Source of the DNA: RGIG1828 sp045654685
GTDB taxonomy: Bacteria; Bacillota; Clostridia; UMGS1810
Length of the DNA: 61,077 nt
Reading direction: 5' to 3'
Assembly (NCBI GenBank): GCA_045654685.1
Contig: JAZONV010000129.1
Coordinates: 1 to 61,077, forward strand
Shown: positions 8,127 through 14,875 of the stretch, piece after piece
How the letters are laid out: the number at the start of each line of letters is the position of its first letter
How positions within the stretch are numbered: the stretch's first letter is position 1
The notes under the pieces: model-generated
Told to the model about the DNA's origin: nothing
Seen by the model: only the letters and a program-made list of their open reading frames with translations
The model's database searches: none
Translations under genes and position numbers: made by a program

Positions 8127-8189
8127 AAAAATTCACCTCATAACATTACTTGCTTAATATATATGAGGTGAATTTGTATAAAATGTATG
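8125..8189 (-). promoter_or_regulatory. spoIIID leader: sigma-E-like -10 and RBS-sequestering hairpin
   Basis: Read on the minus strand, CATACATT (8189-8182) matches the sigma-E -10 consensus CATACAnT; the -35 is weak. Immediately downstream ACAAATTCACCTCATA (8177-8162) can pair with TATGAGGTGAATT (8142-8130, then TTTGT). This masks the GAGGTG ribosome binding site in at least 13 continuous base pairs with a 19-base loop. It could also end nfnB transcription, since the nfnB stop is 20 bases upstream. Confidence 0.6.
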
Positions 8190-8196
8190 TTAACTT

Positions 8197-9612
8197 TTAT
8201 TTCATAAGATATTCATCAATGGCTTCTGCCGCCACTTTTCCTGCACCCATTGCAGAAATTACCGTTGCAGCACCCGTAACGGCATCGCCTCCGGCATAAA
8301 CACCATTTATTGATGTCAGACCTTTTTCATCAACAATAATTCCACCCTTTGGTGTGACTTCCAAACCATCGGTTGTTGATTTGATGAGTGGGTTGGGGGA
8401 TGTTCCGATAGACATTATAACCGTGTCTGCTTCCAGTTCAAAGTCGGAGCCTTCAATTTCAACAGGTCGTCTTCTTCCTTTTTCGTCGGGTTCTCCAAGT
8501 TCCATACGAATACATCTTATAGCCTTCACAAATCCGTTTTTTTCATCTCTTGGATTTTCAGGATTATAATATCCGACTATCTCTTTGGGAGAACAAAGGA
8601 GATTAAATTCAACCCCTTCTTCCATAGCATGTTCAACTTCCTCATGTCTTGCCGGAAGTTCATCCATTGAACGACGATATACAACAGTAACTTTTTCGGC
8701 ACCAAGACGAAGTGCAGTTCTTGCCGCATCCATAGCAACATTTCCGCCGCCTACAACTGTTACTTTTCCGCCTTTCATTATGGGGGTGTCAGAATTATCC
8801 TTATACGCTTTCATAAGATTTGAACGTGTCAGAAATTCATTTGCGCTGTAAACGCCCTTTAGTGATTCGCCGGGAATTCCCATAAAAGATGGGAGACCTG
8901 CACCTGAACCGATAAATATTGCTTCAAATCCCATATCGAAAAGTTCGCTTATGGTGAGAGTTTTTCCTATTATGACATTGGTTTCGATTTTTACTCCAAG
9001 TTTTTCTAATATTTCCACTTCTTTTGCCACAATTGACTTTGGAAGACGAAATTCCGGAATTCCGTATACAAGTACACCGCCTGCTGTATGGAGAGCTTCA
9101 AAAATAGTCACATCATAGCCTTTTTTTGCAAGGTCACCTGCACAAGTAAGTCCGGAGGGACCTGAACCAATAATTGCAACCTTGTGTCCGTTTTTGTCAG
9201 AGACGGTTACTTCTTCTTCGGAAAACGTATTGTGCCAATCAGCCACAAAACGCTCAAGTCTGCCTATGCCGACAGATTCACCCTTGATTCCTCTTACACA
9301 TTTTGCCTCGCATTGATTTTCCTGAGGGCAAACTCTACCGCATACTGCAGGCAAAGAAGATGAGGTGGTGATGATTTCATATGCACCTTCAAAATTCCCT
9401 TCTTTTATTTTTTCAATAAATTCGGGGATTCTGATTTTAACGGGGCACCCGTTAACACAAGGCATATTTTTACAATTTAAGCATCTTTGAGCTTCGCTAA
9501 GTGCCATTTCTTCCGTATATCCTAAAGCAACCTCATCAAAATTTTTGCATCTTTCTTCAGGACATTGTGCAGGCATTTCGCATCTTTGGGGGTTCATATT
9601 GATATTTGCCAC
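8197..9612 (-). CDS. nfnB: NfnB/GltA-like NADPH-binding FeS flavoprotein subunit
   Basis: 471 residues from the GTG at 9612, which has AAAGGAGGT upstream; longer frames would overlap nfnA needlessly. N-terminal cysteine motifs for two 4Fe-4S clusters are CLNCKNMPCVNGCP and CGRVCPQENQCEAKC. Next come an FAD fold GSGPSGLTCAGDLAKKGYD and an NADP fold VVGGGNVAMDAARTALRLG. This is the architecture of the glutamate synthase small subunit and of NfnB. Directly following the nfnA-type subunit, with a 1-base gap, makes the electron-bifurcating NADH-dependent ferredoxin:NADP oxidoreductase the best call. A sulfide dehydrogenase (SudA) or orphan GltD is possible. Confidence 0.88.
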   Translation of the reverse strand: MANINMNPQRCEMPAQCPEERCKNFDEVALGYTEEMALSEAQRCLNCKNMPCVNGCPVKIRIPEFIEKIKEGNFEGAYEIITTSSSLPAVCGRVCPQENQCEAKCVRGIKGESVGIGRLERFVADWHNTFSEEEVTVSDKNGHKVAIIGSGPSGLTCAGDLAKKGYDVTIFEALHTAGGVLVYGIPEFRLPKSIVAKEVEILEKLGVKIETNVIIGKTLTISELFDMGFEAIFIGSGAGLPSFMGIPGESLKGVYSANEFLTRSNLMKAYKDNSDTPIMKGGKVTVVGGGNVAMDAARTALRLGAEKVTVVYRRSMDELPARHEEVEHAMEEGVEFNLLCSPKEIVGYYNPENPRDEKNGFVKAIRCIRMELGEPDEKGRRRPVEIEGSDFELEADTVIMSIGTSPNPLIKSTTDGLEVTPKGGIIVDEKGLTSINGVYAGGDAVTGAATVISAMGAGKVAAEAIDEYLMK

Positions 9613-9613
9613 A

Positions 9614-10468
9614 TCACTGCACCTCCTTTTTGAAAAGATTGCAGGTTGAATCATAGGCGTGTTTTTCAAAGTCGGAATACATTCTGCCTCTTGACATTGC
9701 CTCGTCAAAGTCAACCTCATATCCGTTGAAATCAGGGCCATCAACGCATGCGAACTTTGTGACTTTCTTGCCGTTTTGGTTGAGGGTCAGTCTGCATCCG
9801 CCGCACATTCCGGTTCCGTCAATCATTATGGGGTTCATAGATACAGTAACAGGTGTGTCGAAAGGTTTTGCACATTCGGTCACAAACTTCATCATAACAA
9901 TAGGACCTATTGCAATAATCATATCAAACTTTTCACCCATAGAAAGCATTTCTTTGAGGGGCATAGTAACGTTACCATGCATTCCATATGATCCGTCATC
10001 TGTCATAACAAATAGTTTATCTGAACAACTTTTAAATTCATCTTCAAGTATAACAAGGTCTTTGTTTCTGAATCCTATTATACTTGTAACAGACGCACCC
10101 AAATTATTTAATTCACAGGCAATGGGCATGGCAATAGCACAACCTACACCGCCTCCTACAATGCAAACATTTTTAAGTCCGTCAAGTTCAGTTTCACAAC
10201 CGAGAGGACCGGCAAAATCTTCTATATATTCACCCTCCTCTTTTTCAGAGAGCTTCAGAGTGGTTGCTCCAATGACCTGATATATAATTTTAACTGTTCC
10301 TTTTTCTCTGTCATATCCGGCCACGGTAAAGGGCACACGTTCTCCCTCTTTATCAACTCTGAGGATGATAAATTGTCCGGGCTTTGCTTTTTTTGCCACA
10401 AGGGGAGCCTCGATGTGAATCTCAATGACAGAAGGATTTAAAATTCTTTTCTTTACTATCTTATACAT
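9614..10468 (-). CDS. nfnA: NfnA/SudB-like FAD/NAD-binding subunit
   Basis: 284 residues from the second ATG (10468); the first ATG (10474) has only one base after GGAG. The ferredoxin-reductase layout has KPGQFIILRV and RVPFTVAGYD for FAD, then VGGGVGCAIAMPIACELN for NAD. A C-terminal 2Fe-2S cysteine set is MCGGCRLTL and FACVDGPDF. This matches NfnA and dihydroorotate dehydrogenase electron-transfer-like subunits. With NfnB it links NADH, NADPH and ferredoxin pools, a common anaerobe trait. No pyrD or sulfur genes are near, which favours Nfn. Confidence 0.88.
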   Translation of the reverse strand: MYKIVKKRILNPSVIEIHIEAPLVAKKAKPGQFIILRVDKEGERVPFTVAGYDREKGTVKIIYQVIGATTLKLSEKEEGEYIEDFAGPLGCETELDGLKNVCIVGGGVGCAIAMPIACELNNLGASVTSIIGFRNKDLVILEDEFKSCSDKLFVMTDDGSYGMHGNVTMPLKEMLSMGEKFDMIIAIGPIVMMKFVTECAKPFDTPVTVSMNPIMIDGTGMCGGCRLTLNQNGKKVTKFACVDGPDFNGYEVDFDEAMSRGRMYSDFEKHAYDSTCNLFKKEVQ

Positions 10469-10489
10469 ATCCATACTCCGATAAGAAAT

Positions 10490-10507
10490 TATACTTCTTT
10501 AAGTATA
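10490..10507 (-). promoter_or_regulatory. Palindrome over the nfnAB promoter -10
   Basis: TATACTT and AAGTATA, 4 bases apart, form a perfect inverted repeat 22 bases before the nfnA start. On the minus strand it includes TATACT, a good -10 box. This is a candidate operator; the regulator is unknown. Confidence 0.4.
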
Positions 10508-10606
10508 CCACAAAATAAAAATGAATGAAACCTTTGATATATAAAAATTTCAATAATATTATGCATTAAAACTGTACAATATTCCAAAAACAATATGATT
10601 TAATTG

Positions 10607-11842
10607 TCATTTTGATTTGTGTTTTAAATCTTTCATAAGAAAGAAGAACAGAATTGTTCCCAAAAGAGGGGCAACAGATGAAAAAAGCATTCCGCCTCTC
10701 ATGCTCATTTGTTCCGGACTGATTCCGAGATTTTGGGCAAATGATACAATAAAACTGTTTTCCATAAATCTGTCAATTAAGTATCCCACTCCCTGGGGAA
10801 AAACAGTTGCACCAAGGTCTCCTCCCGTTGCCATAAGAGCGTATAGCCCAACTCCCGGATTGGGGATTCTTTTTTCAACGGCAATAAGACTTCCGGGCCA
10901 TAGCATTGAAGTGGTAAACCCTGTAAGTGCACATGCCAATAGGGCAGGGATTGGATGAAGGGAAAAAGTTGCCACCATATAGCACAAAAAAGTTCCTGAA
11001 CATCCCAAAAACAGAACTCTGTCTATGTTTTTGCCTATTTTTGAATATAAAGTTCTTCCTATACCCAATGTAAATCCGAAAAGAGCAAGTCCCAAAAGGT
11101 CGCCGATGGTTTTGTTAATGTTGAAACTTACTTCCAGATAACCTGAACACCATTGACACATGGTTATTTCAGATGCCCCTGCAAAGAAAATTCCGATAAT
11201 GTATAATATGGCAGTTTTGTTTTTCAAGAGCCCGTCAGAGCCTGTAGTTTTTTCATTGGATTCTATGTCCGGGATTTCCGACTTTGTCATAATCAAAAAT
11301 GCAAAAAACGGAAAAACAGAAAGAATAAGAGTCAGAATCTGCCAGCTGTCATAGCCGAAAAAATAAAAGTACAGACTTGAAAAGATAACTACACCCACAA
11401 CACCCCATGCATAACATGAGTGGAGTTTTGACATAAGACTCTGGGAATTGGGAGTGGGGATTGCGGCAATAACGGGACTTATGAGAACCTCTGCAAGTCC
11501 GCAACCGGCTGAAAAAATGATGGTTCCTACACAAAGACCCAAATAGATATTCCCATGGAAAAGAATGGGAGAAAGAGCATATATCACAAGTCCTCCAAAC
11601 ATAACAAAGGGAGTCAGCTTCACAGAGGTTTTAAGGTTTATCTTATCCGATAAGAATGAATATATAAGGTCAAGTATAAGTTGGATTCCAAAGTTCAGAA
11701 CAATAAGAAATCCAAGGGAAGTGTATGAGATTCCAAATTGTCTGTTAAATGTAGTAAACAAAAGCGGCGACAAAATTGAGGCAATAGCCATAGAGCCGCC
11801 TGTCAGAAATGATGCATAAATTGTTAGTTTGTAATTTTTCAT
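10607..11842 (-). CDS. MFS transporter
   Basis: 411 residues with about 12 hydrophobic segments in two bundles of six, separated by a polar loop (IPDIESNEKTTGSDGLLKNK) near residue 200. The motif-A-like loop is LSDKINLKTSVK after the second helix. The helix pattern and the GIGRTLYSKIG loop in the second half suggest a sugar/drug-type MFS porter close to FucP/sugar families, but no substrate residue is recognised. Stands alone between nfnAB and the divergent feoB. Confidence 0.8.
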   Translation of the reverse strand: MKNYKLTIYASFLTGGSMAIASILSPLLFTTFNRQFGISYTSLGFLIVLNFGIQLILDLIYSFLSDKINLKTSVKLTPFVMFGGLVIYALSPILFHGNIYLGLCVGTIIFSAGCGLAEVLISPVIAAIPTPNSQSLMSKLHSCYAWGVVGVVIFSSLYFYFFGYDSWQILTLILSVFPFFAFLIMTKSEIPDIESNEKTTGSDGLLKNKTAILYIIGIFFAGASEITMCQWCSGYLEVSFNINKTIGDLLGLALFGFTLGIGRTLYSKIGKNIDRVLFLGCSGTFLCYMVATFSLHPIPALLACALTGFTTSMLWPGSLIAVEKRIPNPGVGLYALMATGGDLGATVFPQGVGYLIDRFMENSFIVSFAQNLGISPEQMSMRGGMLFSSVAPLLGTILFFFLMKDLKHKSK

Positions 11843-11963
11843 GATTTGAAGTCCTTAATTTAATATAAATTCATTTTAAATAGTCTTATATGATTATATC
11901 ACAAAATAAAATTACGTCAATATTTTCAGTAGTATTAATGACCAATACTATCAGTATATTCAT

Positions 11964-12002
11964 TGTGACATAATCACACAAATCAAAAATATCACATATA
12001 AT
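11964..12002 (+). promoter_or_regulatory. Promoter region of the lone feoB with TGTGA/TCACA palindrome
   Basis: TGTGA (11964-11968) and TCACA (11974-11978), 5 bases apart, resemble a Crp/Fnr-type site although the family spacing is normally 6. TATAAT at 11997-12002 is a -10 box; no good -35 is seen, consistent with an activated promoter whose site sits near -35. Confidence 0.45.
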
Positions 12003-12032
12003 AATACATCAATACCACGAGGTGATGATGTT

Positions 12033-14141
12033 GTGATTTTCAAAAAAAGGAATAAAGAAGAAATAAGTGATAATTATATTTACAATAAACCAAAAGGCGA
12101 TAATCTTATCCTTCTTGCCGGCAATCCCAATGTTGGCAAAAGCACGGTTTTCAATGCTCTCACAGGACTAAAACAGCACACGGGAAACTGGACGGGGAAA
12201 ACTGTAATGTCAGCGATAGGTATATATGAATATAAAGGGAAAAAATATACCATAGCAGACATTCCCGGGTGTTATTCTTTAAAGGCTCATTCAAACGAAG
12301 AGAGATGCGCATCAGATGCCATAGCTTTCGGCAGTTCCGATGGTGTTGTGGTGATATGCAATGCATTCAATCTTGAAAGAAATCTGAACCTTGTTTTGCA
12401 GATTTGTGAGGCACATTCTGATGTTGCAGTATGCATAAATATGTCAGACGAAGCGGAAAAAGCGGGGATTTTTACAGACTGTGATATCCTTGAAAAAAAT
12501 CTTGGTGTACCTGTCAAAAAAATAAATGCACGAAAGAAAAAAGGACTTGAAAATGTAGTGTCAGCCTTTAAGACCGGAGAAAAAATAAATCCAATAAAAG
12601 TGTCATATTCCAAAAACATAGAACTTGCAATACATATCATGGAAAAGAAACTTTGTGAAAAATTTTCAAATACACAAAAACGCTATGTTGCACTCCGATT
12701 TCTTGAGGGAGACGAAGACGCAGAGAAAACACTTATGTCTTTTTGTGAATCAGAAGGATGCAAAACAGAATTGTTTCGTGCAAGAGAGGATATATTGGAG
12801 TTTTTAAAAACACGGGGAATAACCCAAAGTGATTTAAGAGAATCTGTTGCCATTACTCTTGAAAAAACAGCAGGAAGAATATGTAAAAAAGCAGTTTCTG
12901 ACAAAAAAGTCGGCAAGAGCAAATGCCGCTCTCTTGCAGATCGCATAATCACAGGAAAAATAAGCGGGTTTTTAATAATGCTTCTTCTCCTTGGGGTCAT
13001 ATTTTATATAACCTTAAGCGGTGCAAATCGTATATCGGATTATTTGTCAAGGTTCATGTTTTATCTTGAACATCCGCTTATTTCAGCATTGGAATATCTT
13101 CATTTCCCCAACATTCTCATAGATGTCATTGTGAGTGGAGGATACAAAGTTCTCTCATGGGTAATTTCCGTAATGCTTCCTCCCATGGCAATATTTTTCC
13201 CTTTGTTCACCATCCTTGAAGATGTGGGATATCTTCCCCGTGTTGCATTTAATCTTGACAGAGCATTTAAAAAATGCAAATCATGCGGAAAACAAGCACT
13301 TACAACATGCATGGCTTTCGGATGCAATGCCGCCGCTGTTGCAGGTGCAAGAATTATTGATTCTCCCAGAGAGCGACTCATTGCCATTCTCACCAACAGT
13401 TTCATTCCCTGCAACGGCAGATTTCCGGCACTCATATGTCTCATATCTGCATTTTTACCACTTGGCTTTTTGTCATTTGGCGCATCGTCTCTGTATCTTA
13501 CCATATTTGTGGTTTTTTCTGTGGTGATATCTCTTTTTGCATCATGGTTGCTTTCAAAAACCCTTTTGAAAGGCATGCCCTCATCCTTTGCTCTCGAACT
13601 TCCATCATTCAGAAAACCCCAGATAGGGCAGATTATAGTCAGATCAATAGTTGACAGAACAATTTTTGTTTTGGCTCGGGCGGTGGTTGTTGCTTTTCCT
13701 GCAGGAATTGTTTTGTGGCTTGTTGTCAATATCAAAATAAATGACACATCTATTATAAACTATGTGATAAATTTTCTTGACCCTCTGGGAAAACTTATGG
13801 GAATGGATGGAACAATGCTTGCGTCTTTCATCCTCGGAATACCTGCAAATGAAATAGTTCTCCCCATAGCACTCATGATATACTCATCGGGAAGTGTGCT
13901 GACAAATTTGGAAGGAACACAGGGCGTACTTAAAATTCTTTCTGATAACGGATGGACAACGGCAACAGCAGTTTGTACCATATTTTTCTTCATAATGCAT
14001 TGGCCGTGTTCAACCACTTTGATGACCATAAAAAAAGAAACAGACAGTTTGTTGTGGACATTTGTGTCTTTTCTTCTGCCGACGCTTTTCGGCGCATTTT
14101 TTTGCATACTTCTGAATATAATTTTTTCAGTAGTTATGTAA
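12033..14141 (+). CDS. feoB: FeoB-family GTP-dependent metal transporter, divergent
   Basis: 702 residues. The N-terminal GTPase has G1 GNPNVGKST (about residue 31), TGNWTGKTV, G3 DIPGCYSL and G4 NMSD. A helical spacer domain and about 8-10 membrane segments follow. The Gate motif differs from standard FeoB: AFGCNAAAVAGARIIDSPRE and NSFIPCNGRFP replace the usual GTGCxxPxxxxxR and FMPCGAKLP. A cysteine pair (CKSCG) precedes the first Gate. Start is GTG at 12033 with GAGGTG eight bases upstream; the ATG codons in between are out of frame or blocked by a stop. No FeoA adjoins it, so it may serve a different metal or condition than the second FeoB. Confidence 0.88.
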   Translation: MIFKKRNKEEISDNYIYNKPKGDNLILLAGNPNVGKSTVFNALTGLKQHTGNWTGKTVMSAIGIYEYKGKKYTIADIPGCYSLKAHSNEERCASDAIAFGSSDGVVVICNAFNLERNLNLVLQICEAHSDVAVCINMSDEAEKAGIFTDCDILEKNLGVPVKKINARKKKGLENVVSAFKTGEKINPIKVSYSKNIELAIHIMEKKLCEKFSNTQKRYVALRFLEGDEDAEKTLMSFCESEGCKTELFRAREDILEFLKTRGITQSDLRESVAITLEKTAGRICKKAVSDKKVGKSKCRSLADRIITGKISGFLIMLLLLGVIFYITLSGANRISDYLSRFMFYLEHPLISALEYLHFPNILIDVIVSGGYKVLSWVISVMLPPMAIFFPLFTILEDVGYLPRVAFNLDRAFKKCKSCGKQALTTCMAFGCNAAAVAGARIIDSPRERLIAILTNSFIPCNGRFPALICLISAFLPLGFLSFGASSLYLTIFVVFSVVISLFASWLLSKTLLKGMPSSFALELPSFRKPQIGQIIVRSIVDRTIFVLARAVVVAFPAGIVLWLVVNIKINDTSIINYVINFLDPLGKLMGMDGTMLASFILGIPANEIVLPIALMIYSSGSVLTNLEGTQGVLKILSDNGWTTATAVCTIFFFIMHWPCSTTLMTIKKETDSLLWTFVSFLLPTLFGAFFCILLNIIFSVVM

Positions 14142-14175
14142 TCTGTATCACGCATGGATGGCATAAAAAGATTCG

Positions 14176-14442
14176 GAATTGCCAAATCGAACCAAAATTT
14201 TGCTTTGGGAGATAACCCGAAGCTATGCAAAGGTTCTTTGGTGGTGCGGTTTGGCAATTCAAATTGATTTACACTTTGTTTTCATTATTTTGAATCCTCG
14301 TTTCCTATACATTAAAAAAATGATTATATTGCCGTGCAAAATTTTTTGAAAAGCTAAGCTTTTCAAAAATGCACATGGCTTAAGAAAAGCGATAATGCTC
14401 CGCACTTCCCGCCGCAGGCGGTGCGGCGAAGCCGCTTTTCTT
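14176..14442. repeat. Three nested foldback units in the 490-bp feoB-feoA gap
   Basis: The gap has no credible gene. Unit 1: GAATTGCCAAATCG (14176-14189) faces CGGTTTGGCAATTC (14247-14260), enclosing GCTTTGGG/CCCGAAGC. Unit 2: GTGCA...TGCAC around TTTTTGAAAAGCT and AGCTTTTCAAAAA (14343-14369). Unit 3: AAGAAAAGCG (14382-14391) faces CGCTTTTCTT (14433-14442), enclosing GC-rich CCGCAC/GTGCGG and CCGCC/GGCGG stems. The GC-rich core differs sharply from its AT-rich surroundings, as expected of an inserted miniature element. Confidence 0.7.
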
Positions 14443-14565
14443 GTATCCTCATATTTCAAATGTTGCATATCACATGTATGTTTGTCATAATACACAAGCC
14501 TTTCAATTAAAAAGTGTTTCTCTGTGTAAATTATTACAAATGTTAAATTTTGTATGTTGATTCTA

Positions 14566-14618
14566 TTGACAAAATATAGGAGTTATGTTAGACTAACTAC
14601 AGAGTTAGTCTTAACTAA
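14566..14618 (+). promoter_or_regulatory. feoA operon promoter with tandem metalloregulator-like palindromes
   Basis: TTGACA at 14566-14571, a 17-base spacer, then TAGACT at 14589-14594. The perfect palindrome GTTAGACTAAC (14587-14597) covers the -10. A second dyad, TTAGT...ACTAA (14605-14618), lies just after. TTAG/CTAA half-sites resemble DtxR/IdeR/MntR-family operators, fitting iron repression. Confidence 0.65.
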
Positions 14619-14641
14619 TCGTAAGAAAGCAGGTGGCGAAA

Positions 14642-14857
14642 ATGAAACTTTCCCAGGCGATTGAAGAAAAAGAATATATCATAAAAAGCATAGAGACAGA
14701 TGACGAAGAACTAAATTCATTTCTGTTTTCTCTGGGGTGTTATTCAGGTGAACCTATCACCGTAATTTTACACCTTAAAGGCGGATGCATAGTTTCAATA
14801 AAAAACTCAAGATATAATATAGATAAGCAACTTGCAAATGTAATAACAATTGCATAA
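14642..14857 (+). CDS. feoA: FeoA ferrous iron transport protein A
   Basis: 71 residues from the ATG at 14642 (AGGTGG upstream; an earlier GTG at 14633 lies within that ribosome binding site). It has the SH3-like FeoA pattern: KLSQAIEEKEYIIKSIE, LFSLGCYSGEPITV, and a closing YNIDKQLANVITI. FeoA assists FeoB at the cytoplasmic membrane. First gene of a feoA-feoB-small protein operon, 18 bases ahead of feoB. Confidence 0.9.
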   Translation: MKLSQAIEEKEYIIKSIETDDEELNSFLFSLGCYSGEPITVILHLKGGCIVSIKNSRYNIDKQLANVITIA

Positions 14858-14875
14858 CAAGGAGGAGGGAAACAT

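Noticed and set aside
9614..9744. Longer NfnB start at 9744 overlapping nfnA by 130 bases
   Set aside because: Would add a non-conserved N-terminus; the strong AAAGGAGGT site points to GTG 9612.
9726..10280. 184-codon plus-strand frame across nfnA
   Set aside because: Antisense to a clear NfnA subunit, no start signal, low-complexity Ser/Pro/Thr composition.
13100..13747. 215-codon open frame antisense to the first feoB
   Set aside because: Lies wholly inside a well-supported feoB gene, has no ribosome binding site and no recognisable protein pattern.
14259..14495. 78-codon minus-strand frame in the feoB-feoA gap
   Set aside because: Made of the foldback hairpins; the arms translate to mirrored basic segments and there is no start signal.
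14587..14618. Fur box ahead of feoA
   Set aside because: The half-sites are TTAG/CTAA rather than GATAAT/ATTATC, so a DtxR-type regulator is the better fit.
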